From Nilaparvata lugens (taxonomy: Eukaryota; Arthropoda; Insecta; Hemiptera; Delphacidae), in contig NC_052508.1 in the NCBI RefSeq assembly GCF_014356525.2, positions 43,627,858 through 43,691,857 on the forward strand: a stretch of 64,000 bases of DNA, in the 5' to 3' direction. Below the pieces are notes generated by a model. That model did not search any database, was not told the DNA's origin, and saw only the letters and a list, made by a program, of their open reading frames with translations. This document shows positions 54,089 to 64,000 of this stretch, piece by piece. The translations under genes and the position numbers were made by a program. Each line of letters begins with the position of its first letter. The first letter of the stretch is position 1.

Positions 54089-55755
54089 ATTGAATAAATT
54101 AAGTCATACATTGAAAAAATCATAAATAAACTATTTATAAACTCACAGAACTGAATATCACATTTTCAACAATTTGAAAATTAATTTACGGAATAAGAAG
54201 CATTTTCATTCAGAATTAGATTTAGTGCGTTTTTTAATTTATTCAGAGGCAAGTTTCTTCTAATAATAAGATAGTGGCAGATTATTGAACATGGAGTACA
54301 CTGAATAGGAATAAATTTCAAGCTCTTACTCAATCTGACATTGGGAGTTACAATACTTTAGTAGTCCAGATAACAGTAGACCTCACTGAACATCCTTTGC
54401 AATGTGGTAACGAGAATATTCAGCCATCTACTAGAAATGCTATCTACTAGGAATAAAGTCATTGTTATAATATCAGGGCTTTTTTAAAATGTTTGCCAAT
54501 GGCCCCACTAAGAAATCTGATCAGGCTGGTTGGAGACTTCCAATCATAGAAGTCTATCAATCATTTGAATCACTTCAAATCTGATCACATTTCATTACAT
54601 TGCATTACATTACCAGGGCTACCAGACATTGTTTTGCAGTATACTATATCATAATGGAAAAAGTAGAACTTTGATATGAAAGTAATGAACTCACCTCGTT
54701 ACAAATAAAATCTATTGGTGTGCTAATCTAAATGTTGCACTACTTCAATCCTGTAAAAATGAATACCGGTATAATACTTATTCTGAATTGATGGAATCCC
54801 AAGTCCCATTGCGCTTATGATAATTTTTAATGTTACTTTATTAACTCAGTAAGTTCAGAAAGTTATTTCTCAGTTGAATCAGAGCTACTACGATTAAAAA
54901 GATGATTTGGGAATTATCAAGTGGCACTTTTTGTTTTTCACTGGGATTTTCATTTTGTAACATGTGGAAACGCTTGTAGAACAACAATCTGTTAAAATTT
55001 TCATGGGAAAGATTTCATGAGGAAAATGGAGTTTTTCATTGACATAATTATCCGTAACTCGGAACGCCATGATAAATCTTGGCATCTAAAGCTACGTTTA
55101 CACCAAAGTTATTAACAAAATGTTAATAACTTAATCCTCACAGATTATTATAGATTGAACGGCACTTGAAAAACACATATGTTCATCATGTGTATGATAT
55201 GTTCAATCTAATAGAATCTATAGAATCTATTGGTGTTAACGCAGCTTTACTCTGTGACTGCCTGAAGTTAATATTATATCAATTTTAATTTACAATTCGA
55301 GACCGCAGCTCGGAAAAAGAAGAGATGATTAGCTCATAATATCGGGGACCGAGCTTCGCTCAGGAGTACAAAAGCATAAACCATTTATTACGAAAGAAGG
55401 AATTATAATGAAAAACCATTTTGGCCATGTGGTTTTTAAGAAGCGGTGATGAATAGGTCAGTGGTAGGCTATTTGGCTTTTATATATTCCATTTCATGTT
55501 GATTATTCTTTCGGGTTGATGGTCTAATATATACTTACACTTATTAGATATATTGGAATAGTTATCTTGGAGTTTGGTAGAAATATATTACATTTGCATT
55601 TTTCTCAATTTATTTATTTAAGTTATCTTCATAATTCTATCTATCTTCTATCTAATTCTAATATGTTACCAACCCATCCCTATCTTATATGATAAACCTT
55701 TAATCATAATCATATACCTACTTGATTAAAAAACAGCAGACATTCAATTTACTAG
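54089..55755. other. Intergenic, nothing firmly recognised
   Basis: AT-rich. A short ACCGAGCTTCGCTCAGGAG segment near 55348 has the style of dispersed fold-back repeats. No coding frame is supported. Confidence 0.4.
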
Positions 55756-55759
55756 AATG

Positions 55760-56050
55760 GAGTGCCTTCAAGTTCAGATGTAGGCAACACGCCTAACTTC
55801 TTCCTACATTCGCTACCTTGTCTCTATGACACTGACCTTGCTTCTGTGAAACACCTTGTTCCAGTGAGAACTTGCTTCTGTGAGACTGCCATTTATAGCA
55901 CTACTACTTTGGACGGAGACCTTGTCTCTATGAAACTGCTTGTCTCTGTGAGAACTTGTTCCTGTGAGATTGCCATTTATAGAAATACTTGCTCCTATGA
56001 AACTTGTCTCTATGACACTAATATCGTTCAAAAACACTACTTGTCTCTGT
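55760..56050. repeat. Inverted partner of the 31430-31705 repeat
   Basis: Loose tandem units (CTTGTCTCTGTGAGAAC, CTTGTTCCTGTGAGATTGCC) and the edge GGCAACACGCC mirror the block at 31430-31705 on the other strand. Short open frames over it on both strands are due to the repeat. Confidence 0.7.
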
Positions 56051-56811
56051 GAAACATCCCCTTTACAACCTTTTGCTATTCTCAAGCTATGAACAGAGCA
56101 AGCAGGTCGATGTTCAGCTTTCATTCTTGATCAATGCCACCACTCAGGTCTAGTGAATGAAGTGAATCGAAAACATCTGTTGTCATAATATATTGTGCTG
56201 AAACGCGATCGAGTCTTTTCCAGTCATTCCATTCACTCCCATGCCTTACAATGTGTTTGTGTTACAAAGAGGTTGATCGAGAGCTCGACCTAAACATCGA
56301 CCTGACCATTATGTTCATACGTTAGGACGTCACTGATGGACTATGTCGAGTGAGGTATAGATGACACTGTCGTTCAGACTGTCACGTGTGGCTTCAGAAG
56401 GTGACAGATTGTCTTGGTGACACCTGAACATGAGCGAGCGAACGAGATGATAGGTACTATTCCATGTAAGATGATGACTATCAACTGAAGTTTCAGATGG
56501 TGATTAGTTGTTTGAGGTGACACCACAAGCAATCACCCAGCTTGCTCCTCCTTTCAAATTGGAAATCCTTATTTGACCACAACAATTTGTTAGCAAACAA
56601 TTTTGTATAGACGTAGTTTTGTAGACCTTAAATAACCACTAATGAAGCAGTCTCTGTAGCATTTCTCAGTACACTTTGGGTTAGTGGAAGAGTAGGCTCT
56701 TATTGCCTCAACTTCGCACACATCACATGTAATATTTTAAAGTGCGATAAATAAAGGAAATTACCTATCTATCAACACTCGAACTATCTTATACTTATAA
56801 AATTCTTATCT

Positions 56812-56937
56812 CACTGACTCACTCACTGATCACGATTTCTGGAAACTACTGGATGGATTGCAACAAAACTTGGAATATAGCTTCCTTATACTTCCTAGGT
56901 GCTCACTAAGGAATATTTTGGCGATATCTCAACTCTG
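56812..56937. repeat. Dispersed repeat, part 1 (split by MITE)
   Basis: CTCACTGACTCACTCACTGA and following bases resemble the reverse complement of 3455-3600. The rest of the copy is at 58111-58282, after the MITE. Confidence 0.6.
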
Positions 56938-58110
56938 ATGCCCGTTTCACCAACCTTGGTCAAGGCATTTGAACATGGTTAAAGTTTATCAGCTGGTCAA
57001 ATCAGAAATATTTCGTTCCACCAACACCAGTTAAGTTTAACCACAGTCAAACCAATGGTTAAGTTTGACTGCCGCCGAACGGGCGATCAAATTATTTGAA
57101 CACGGTCAAAAGACTGGTTCGATTAATTTCCTTGCTTGTTTGTAGGTTACCATATTATGTTTTTGACGCAATGAAAAATGTCAAAGTTTTTAGTGCGATT
57201 GAATTTAGTTGTAAGTTATTTAGCAGTCGTTAGGTCATGTCAGAGGCCCTGAAATTGGTCAGTTGCGACCTGAAAACTCTGACACCAGACCTGAGCCAGC
57301 CAGGTCACACGATATTATTATTATTTATTTATCAGGTTTGTTCTCGGAATCTTTTAATTAGTAAATTATTATAGTATAGAAAATAAAGGAAGATTTTGAA
57401 AAAGATTTGCTTTACTCTTTTATTACACAGTAGGTCTATATTATTCAATCCTTAGATCAACCTTGCTGTTTAATGTATATCATTAGTATTGGAGTGTTCT
57501 TTTGTTCATAAAAAAATTGTCAAAAATGATTTGTAAATTTCTTTGTACGAAAGTATTCAATTCATATTTGAAATATTATTATAAATTAATGTAGATGTGT
57601 GACTACACAAAACGTCAGTGCCAGGGGCGTATATAAGAAGGGGGCCCAGGGGGCCTGCCCCAAAATAATGAATATGAAGAAAAATCAGTACAGTAATTAC
57701 AGAAAAAAGTACAGTAATCTGAATTTTTGACGGTAAATTACCCTCTGAATATGAGCAGCGAAACTGATATTAATAAGTATCATGGGGTGTTATTATATTA
57801 CAAAATTTAATTCGAATTTTCGTTTAATAATAATTATTAATTCATTAGAATTTGAAAGATTGCAATATCTCAGTAATTTCCATCCATAAAAATCAGATGT
57901 AGCCAATAGCAAGCCAGCAAACATGTTGGCCAACTTCAGAAAAGTAGCCTACAGCCTCAAGAGTTGACCATGTTCAGATTTGACCGACGGAGTTTTGATC
58001 AATCCCGAGGTTGGTGGAACAGTTGTATGTTTGAACGAGTGATCAAAGATCATTAGACTATGGTCTAATTGACCATGGCTGGGCTATATTTGGTCAAGGT
58101 TGGTGAAACC
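56938..58110. mobile_element. MITE-like element with CCGTTTCACCAACC inverted ends
   Basis: The left end TGCCCGTTTCACCAACCTTG is the inverse of the right end CAAGGTTGGTGAAACCGGG. The element interrupts a repeat whose two halves are contiguous in the copy at 3285-3580. Its right 0.38 kb is the repeat found at 20382-20775. No transposase frame is seen. Contains the sentence-like block ACATGTTGGCCAACTTCAG near 57921. Confidence 0.7.
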
Positions 58111-58282
58111 GGGATAAGGGTGGTTTTTAAGGGTTTAAAGTTCGTCTTTTAACATGTATATTCTTCTTCTAATCTCTTAATAAATTATAATTGAAATGTC
58201 CATATCATATGTTACTATAGAACTATTATCATCTAGAGAGAGTACCTATTCGAAACAGTTGCTAACTGGCAACTAAATTATG
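58111..58282. repeat. Dispersed repeat, part 2 (inverted match to 3285-3446)
   Basis: Reverse complement of 3285-3446 over about 160 bp with few mismatches (for example GGGTTTAAAGTTCGTCTTTT and AACTGGCAACTAAATT). Confidence 0.75.
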
Positions 58283-58445
58283 ATTAATGCAGTTGAAGAT
58301 TGATATAATGTATAAAACAATAATTGAACTTGTGAGAGGTAGAATTGTCTACATTTCAAGTCAGATTGAAAGCTTTAAATTTGAAAGAATTCTCTAATTA
58401 AGGGCCGATTTCCGAGCTCGGGATTTAGCTAAGTTCACTTTTGAT
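58283..58445. repeat. ~140-bp dispersed repeat, copy 1
   Basis: GATTAATGCAGTTGAAGATT through GAAAGAATTCTCT recurs at 59024-59160 and 60301-60430. The trailing GGGCCGATTTCCGAGCTCGG appears inverted at 63468-63492. Confidence 0.75.
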
Positions 58446-59023
58446 ATGGTTCACTGTACAATTCAATATAAAAATTCTCAAATTATGAAAACACTGACAC
58501 AATATTGTTGTATAAGCTATAAGGAATGAATATGGAATTTCCACAGTTTCAGATGTTTCACTTGATTGTAATAAAGTTGTATTACTGAGAGTATTCAGTT
58601 AAAATAGATAATAATTATGTATGAGAGAGAAAACAGGGGAGAATTGACAAAAGAGGAACCCTCAGTATTGATAGATCATACTATGTAAAATTATGAACTT
58701 TCAATTGTGATTAAACTAATAAAAACGAGAGTTCAATAATTCTCGAGGAACAAGAAAACTTCACACTCTATTTATTGTAGAACTTGATATAATAATAGTG
58801 TGATGTATCAGGAGTTGTCTATTATAGTAAGAGATCATTTCTAGAGTATATATTCAATCACCCTTTTATTCAGATTAGCAGGCTATGTTCAAATTGAGAA
58901 GTTTGTTTTGAAATACATAGAATTGACGAAATTTATTCCATGTTAACATTTCAAGTGAATTCTCAATAATATTATTATTCTGTAATCGATAAGAATTATT
59001 TGAAACTTGCTGAATTCTAAAGC

Positions 59024-59160
59024 TGATTAATACAGTTGAAGATTGATATAATGCATACAACAATAATTGAACTTGTGAGAGGTAGAATTGTCTACATTTC
59101 AAGTCAGATTGAGATCCTTTAATTTGAAAAAATTCTCTATTCAGATGGTATTGTCTGAAT
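59024..59160. repeat. ~140-bp dispersed repeat, copy 2
   Basis: Same orientation as the copies at 58283 and 60301; shares TTGAACTTGTGAGAGGTAGA and the sequence after it. Confidence 0.75.
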
Positions 59161-60300
59161 AGAATAAAATTATTCGAGCCCAGGAGAGTTTTCTGAAATT
59201 AGGAGAATTTACCCTCCACAAAAGAAATTGAAGAAATATCTGAGAAATTGAATTTCATTTATATTACATTCATTGACCAGAAAATATGAAGTTGAGAATA
59301 TTTTCAAACTTTTGTTACATGATAGAAATTAACATACATGAACTTCATCTATAGTGGGAGTAGTTCTCATTTACAAAATACGGAATGTGAAAGACTCAAA
59401 TCTCATTCAAATTGCGCTGGAGTTTGGCTCTCTTTTCGAATCATAATGAGCTTTCTCAATTATTGACTAGCTATTGAAGAGTATTGATAACCTATTGAAG
59501 ATTAAAAACCTAATGACATTACTTATTTATTCCGAGTTAGTTCCCTATTGACAGATCTCTAAATAATATGGATGATTACTCCTATGTTTCAGATTTTAAT
59601 TATTCTGAATAGTTATAATAATAATTATACAGAATAGCTCTGTATATTGTTCATGGAAATCAATGTATTACATATTCACCATTGTACAATGATTGTGTCA
59701 AGTCGCTTATTTCTTGAGTTCAATTCAGCTTCAAAATCGATCGAGAACAATAATGTAACATCAAGCTGAAGAGAATTCAATGAAACAATGAATTCTACTA
59801 GGTTTCTTGCAATTTGCTGTAGACGTATCATGAGATTATCATTAAAGAGAGACCATCTCAGGAAATAATCGTTTTTCACCAATGTACTTATAATTAAAAT
59901 TATTGATACATCTATTTTCCTTCATCATTTTTCCATTATTATATTTGTCTCACAGTTCCATTGGAGAGGGATCAATAGATTTTCGTCGGAGAGTTGTGTG
60001 GAGATGCTATTTCAGAAAATTATCGTCTTTCAATATGGCATTCTTCAAAGAATGTTGAACTCTTGGAGATACAATAAATTAGAAAGCTCTGGAAAATCAT
60101 TCACCATCCTTTAGCTTGACTGTTTCAAGATATTTGTCTTCAATAACACTTTTTAATTGAAAAATCGCTGGAAGCATTAAAACATGAGAAAATCTGTCAA
60201 TCCATCTATTGATTCAAGCAGACAAATGTAACTAGAAGAGCTCAATGTATTCAATTATTTATACTGTATTAATTTTTATATGCTATTTGTTATATATAGT

Positions 60301-60430
60301 TGATTAATGCAGTTGAATATCGATAATTATAATGTATGAAACAATGATTGAACTTGTGAGAAGTAGAATTGTCTACATTTCAAGTCGGGTTGAAAGCTTT
60401 TAATTTGAAAGAATTCTCTATTTAGATTGT
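60301..60430. repeat. ~140-bp dispersed repeat, copy 3
   Basis: Third copy, ending about 35 bp before the LTR-element boundary at 60465. Confidence 0.75.
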
Positions 60431-60464
60431 ATTGTCCGAATGACATTTGTCATTGTATTGTCCA

Positions 60465-60810
60465 TTCGTTCACACACCGCTTGTCTTCATTCACCATAAA
60501 CTCAATACTGACTCACATATCCAAGTTGTCCCTCTTTAATACTGGCTGCGAACTTTCTAGATCATTCCAGAGACGTACCCTTGTTGACCACCTGTCAATC
60601 AAGCTCCATAGAATGTTCTCGAATTCTCTAGAAGTCTCAAACCTGCCACTGGTTAATAGGTGAGAGTGAGATGGAGTGAGAGGAACATAGAGGGAGAGTG
60701 GCCGCATTCAGCTGGAGACAATGTAACTTGTGTCCCTTTGTTCCATCTCCTAGAACTTCCACACATTCCCCCTGCCCTGCACATTCCAGTCCCTAGGCCT
60801 TTTTGTCACA
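60465..60810 (-). repeat. 3' LTR of gypsy-like element (U3 part only)
   Basis: Begins (minus strand) TGTGAC at 60810, directly after a polypurine tract (GGAGGGGG on the minus strand, about 60814-60822), and ends with a 38-bp sequence (60465-60502) that is repeated at 63424-63461. What would follow (R/U5) is missing. Confidence 0.65.
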
Positions 60811-60821
60811 TTACCCCCTCC

Positions 60822-61240
60822 TTAGGGCTGCTCGTCCCGAGTAGCCTCATGATACAGTGCTAGATGGCCACCATGAACCACTCTCTTCTGGCTCCAGGGA
60901 TGTTTCTGTATCCTGTAGACCAAATCATTGATCCTGTCTAAGATGTTGTAAGGTCCTTCCCAGTGTGTGTCAACCTTCATCCTCTCACTGTCCTCCTTTG
61001 TTGGTACAACCAAACTTTGTCACCAGGTTGAAATCCTTTGGACTTGGCCTGTAGGCCATACCGAGCCTTCATGCTGTTACTGGCAATCTTCAGGTGCTGG
61101 TTTGCAGGGAATTCTTTCCCATGTGGTGTGCCAACATTGTACCGTTTCATGCTCCCTTTGCTCCTGGTTGCTGGTCCTTTTCTAGCTGCACAGATGCGAC
61201 AAGAGTGGCACTATTTCTTCACATCATCACAAAGATGTAG
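60822..61240 (-). pseudogene. Gypsy-like integrase remnant (C-terminal)
   Basis: Frame 60822-61013 reads KVDTHWEGPYNILDRINDLV and QKRVVHGGHLALYH, the GPY/F-type C-terminus of Ty3/gypsy integrases. Above it other frames give LQAKSKGFQPGDKVWLYQQ. The DDE catalytic core that should lie between this and the zinc-binding part at about 61220 is missing. Confidence 0.75.
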
Positions 61241-61879
61241 CCAGTAGAACCTCCCTCGTGCCTTGTCAATGGTCTCCTTGATTCCCAGATGTCCTGGCCG
61301 TGCTCCCGATTCCTCTCCTTTAACTAGTGGTCCAATATCTGTGTCCTCTAGCTGGCTCTTTCTCATTTCCTCTTTGCTCCACCTCTCAGCGTCCCTGATT
61401 GTTACTTGTTGAACTGTCTTAACTTTATTTCTGTCCTCAAACCTGGTACAATGCTTACAGTTTGTGTCACTAGAACTTGCATTGCCGGGTTTCTTCTCTG
61501 GTCTATATTCTACCTTTCGAATTCTGAAGCACTTCATTGTCTTGCTTTCAGATTTATTCAATACCACTGTCCCTTGACGAAGTTGTAGTATGTGTTGTCC
61601 CAGATCGACTTTGACATCATGTGCTCGGAGGATATCCAGTCCCAGGATGAGATCATCGCAGATATCAGCCACAAACGCCCAAGCCTTCAATTTCACTACC
61701 CCAAAGAACAGTTGAATCAAGGCCTCCTCAAGAACAGGTAACTCCTCCCCGGATGCTGTCTTGATTTTGTATTGCCAGACAGGTGTGCGCCATTTACAGC
61801 CCTCTGGTAGCCTGTCAGGTCGGATAACAGAGACTGATGCTCCTGTATCAATGGTCACCTGACAATGATTTCGCCCCAC
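61211..61879 (-). pseudogene. Gypsy-like protease joined to integrase zinc region
   Basis: The retropepsin part has CQVTIDTGASVSVIRP (catalytic DTG-type) and DLILGLDILRAHDVKVDL. After about residue 150 the frame passes, without RT or RNase H, into EERWS/EEMRKSQLEDTDIGPL-like and GHLGIKETIDKARGRFYWLH, the His-containing N-terminal zone of an integrase. The join implies an internal deletion of roughly 2 kb judged from usual element size. The frame lies next to gag with no gap. Confidence 0.8.
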
Positions 61880-63004
61880 TCATCTGGTAGCTGTCAGACT
61901 GTCAGTTCCTCGCCAAATAGTAGAAATTTTCATAGCTCTAGGAGGTGATGTTGTAGGTATCAGCTGGCTGACGCCCTCGTTTCCCTGATGATTGGCTGTT
62001 GCATTTCCCACTAACATTAGACATTCTCTCCTTAGGTGGCCAGGCTTGCCACAATTCCAACAGTAAAGTTCAGCTGCCTTGTTCTTGTATTGCAATCTTC
62101 TTCCTTGCTCCTCTTCCTTTAATTGGTGCACTTTCATTGTGGGGTGTGTCAGTGCTGCTGCAGCTTCCATGCGAAGAGCCTGCATGAGAGCCTCACTAAT
62201 ATTCTTGGGTCCAGCCAGCAACAGGTGTCTTTGAGTTTCTGCATCCTTGAGACCTTGTATGAAACTATGAGCTGCCTCCTCCTGGACATAGGCTCGTGGA
62301 AGACCGGCTAGAGCCTTTACTGCAAGCTGTTCAATGCTCGTAGCGAATTCTTGAAGAGTCTCTCCTGCCTTCTGTTGCCTCCCGCGCAGTTGACACTTGT
62401 ATATAGCAGCCAGATTGTGCTCTCCATAGCGACTCTTCAAAGCCTCACACAGTTCCCTGTAGGTTGCCTCCATTGGGACTGTCTGTAGAATGTCTGCAGC
62501 TGGTCCTTGTAGAGCTGTTACCAGTTGAGCATTCTTCTCATCTTCTTCCCACTGGTTGTACAGAGCAGAAGTCTTGAACTGGCGATGGAAAACTGCCCAT
62601 GGCGATGACCCATCGAATTTTGGTGGCTTCACTAGTCTGGATGGCTTAGCTGTACACTCATTGTCCACTTTCAGTTGCTTATCATTACTAACACTGGCTC
62701 CACTTATATTTCTTACACTATCAATTTTCCTATCACAAGCTTTAATATTTGACAGTTGTTCTCTAATGTCTTTCATATCTGAGCTACATTTTTCTACTAT
62801 TCCAGTCACTGCTGATTGTACTTCAAACAATTCTTTCCTATGACTATCTACATCTAATTTAACATCACAAATTCTCTTAGAAATTTCATCTTCGAGATCA
62901 CTCCTGAGTTCATCTATTGCTCCTTGAATCTCAGAAAAAGTCGTTTTCATCTCAGCCATCATTTTCACTAGATTTTCAAGAATAGAGTCCTGTGCCATTT
63001 TCAA
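61880..63004 (-). CDS. Gypsy-like Gag (open frame)
   Basis: An intact 374-codon frame starting at ATG. The N-terminal ~120 residues are coiled-coil-like (KRICDVKLDVDSHRKELFEV). The capsid region follows (KPPKFDGSSPWAVFHRQFKT, ILQTVPMEATYRELCEALKS, AGETLQEFATSIEQLA). Near the end is a CCHC zinc knuckle (CWNCGKPGHLRREC) that binds RNA. Gag would form the particle in which reverse transcription takes place. A stop and a frame change separate it from the protease frame. Confidence 0.85.
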   Translation of the reverse strand: MKMAQDSILENLVKMMAEMKTTFSEIQGAIDELRSDLEDEISKRICDVKLDVDSHRKELFEVQSAVTGIVEKCSSDMKDIREQLSNIKACDRKIDSVRNISGASVSNDKQLKVDNECTAKPSRLVKPPKFDGSSPWAVFHRQFKTSALYNQWEEDEKNAQLVTALQGPAADILQTVPMEATYRELCEALKSRYGEHNLAAIYKCQLRGRQQKAGETLQEFATSIEQLAVKALAGLPRAYVQEEAAHSFIQGLKDAETQRHLLLAGPKNISEALMQALRMEAAAALTHPTMKVHQLKEEEQGRRLQYKNKAAELYCWNCGKPGHLRRECLMLVGNATANHQGNEGVSQLIPTTSPPRAMKISTIWRGTDSLTATR

Positions 63005-63047
63005 ATACTTTCTATAACTTCAGGGTGACTTGAAATTCCTCAAATAA

Positions 63048-63065
63048 ATCCCACTTCTGACACCA
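63048..63065 (-). promoter_or_regulatory. Primer binding site of the gypsy-like element
   Basis: TGGTGTCAGAAGTGGGA on the minus strand directly follows the LTR end ...AACATCACAC and begins with the usual TGG (complement of tRNA CCA). The tRNA was not identified. Confidence 0.6.
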
Positions 63066-63461
63066 GTGTGATGTTTTTAACAGGGTTGGTTCGGGATTTA
63101 TTTGAGTGAAACTACAAACGGAAATTATACTTGAATTTATTGAAATAATCTGAACTAATACTCTATGGCACAGACTAAACGAATATTTACAGAGACATAG
63201 AAAACATTAATTGCTAGATTATAAGACTCACCACAATATTAAAATTACTACAGTACAATCAAAAGTCCATCGATTCACACGGAAAATAAACTAACACTAG
63301 CAGAACAAATTTCTGATTCCTTCAACTCTTAAAAGATTAACAAACACTGACAGATTAAACTGACATCAACCCTTCCTTTGCTGAATGCAGAGTCCACTTC
63401 GCCAAAACCCTACACTTTTACCGTTCGTTCACACACCGCTTGTCTTCATTCACCATAAACT
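63066..63461 (-). repeat. 5' LTR of gypsy-like element (R/U5 part only)
   Basis: Runs from the 38-bp shared segment (63424-63461) to the primer binding site. It contains AATAAATTC and AATAAATCCC-type signals on the minus strand. The U3 part that should precede it is missing. Confidence 0.65.
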
Positions 63462-64000
63462 TTTCAAAATCCCGATCTCGGAAACTGGGCCTTAGAGGAG
63501 TTGAATGGTCAGTCTGAGAGAGTGACAATATTAAGCTGAGGAATGGATCCCATAGAGAAAGTAGTGCAACGAACAATTATTTCACTTCACATTTTTTATT
63601 TATTTATTCATGTGGCTTTTATTGGCAGAGATCCTTTTGGATGTTCTGCCTTACCTATTACCCAATGGTGTTTCCTATATACACTCGGGTCTATAGGTTA
63701 TTATATTGGGTTCTTCAAGTTTTCTCACTTCACATTATGTACCAACACGAATTAATTACTTAAACACTGAAAGTGTACACTTGTTTACACACAGAATGGA
63801 GCGATTTTAAGTCAAATCAGACTCATTGTCAACATGCAATCATATTGAGAAAAAATATTTGAACAATAAATTCTAAAATTGAAAATTTAAAAACACGTTT
63901 GAAGTGGGAACACTTACTTTTTAGCAGTGATGACGTTTCAACCTGTTGTGGAGAGTTGTCTAAAAAATTGAAAAGACCCCCAAGGCCACAGCAGGTCGAA
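63462..64000. other. Flank; includes inverted fragment of the 58403-58430 repeat end
   Basis: AATCCCGATCTCGGAAACTG (63468 onward) is the inverse of the terminal block of the repeat at 58403-58430. The remainder is AT-rich with no supported gene. Confidence 0.45.

Larger units (their letters stand above)
60465..63461 (-). mobile_element. Ty3/gypsy-like LTR retrotransposon, internally deleted
   Basis: Minus-strand order: partial LTR (63066-63461), primer binding site, gag, protease, integrase remnants, polypurine tract, partial LTR. RT and RNase H are absent and no envelope-like frame is seen. The two LTR pieces share only 38 bp, so each is a different half of the full LTR. Confidence 0.8.

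Noticed and set aside
55813..56124. 103-codon minus-strand frame
   Set aside because: Repeat-derived; same block as 31430-31705.
61038..61247. Plus-strand frames over the gypsy-like element
   Set aside because: Shadows of the minus-strand integrase and protease remnants.

Overview
The window looks like insect nuclear DNA, most likely from a hemipteran. It is AT-rich, has spliced genes with GT-AG introns, is densely packed with non-LTR retrotransposons, and carries a short run of the insect telomere unit (CCTAA/TTAGG). No genus can be named from the sequence alone.

One host gene is visible, on the + strand from 3907 to 27204. Ten exons join in a single open frame of 1110 codons plus a stop. 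They encode the FERM-M and FERM-C parts of a FERM protein, followed by a long low-complexity tail with two PPxY motifs and a TSG-type acidic motif. The pattern fits Expanded (ex), the FRMD6-like upstream regulator of the Hippo pathway. The first exons (FERM-N) lie outside the window. The tail is followed by an AT-rich 3' UTR with poly(A) signal candidates near 28306 and 29681.

The rest is mostly mobile DNA, and nearly all recognisable retroelements read on the - strand. Intron 3 of ex (7499-18844) holds a three-level nest: a LINE (A, about 7588-16758) split by a second LINE (BD, 9010-15683), itself split by a third (C, 10015-13526). The two inner junctions are fixed by short duplications and by reading frames that resume on the far side. 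Downstream are two related LINEs, E (33267-40072, flanked by a 15-bp duplication) and H (47252-54076, flanked by a 12-bp duplication). Both encode an ORF1 with an N-terminal hydrophobic stretch ending in a 2A-like NPGP motif. In both, ORF1 and ORF2 share a frame and are separated by UAG in a CAR-YYR readthrough-like context. Element E has lost the core of its RT and is interrupted by a DNA transposon with terminal inverted repeats of about 0.5 kb (34056-36039).

Other elements are a second LINE insertion (F, about 44153-45589) with a 13-bp duplication, a SINE inside a MITE (30528-30848), a nested MITE (56938-58110), a gypsy-like LTR element with gag and protease but no RT and with oddly complementary LTR halves (60465-63461), a separate tRNA-Lys-type primer binding site (40314-40331), and several dispersed and fold-back repeats. 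No intact retroelement and no second host gene were found.
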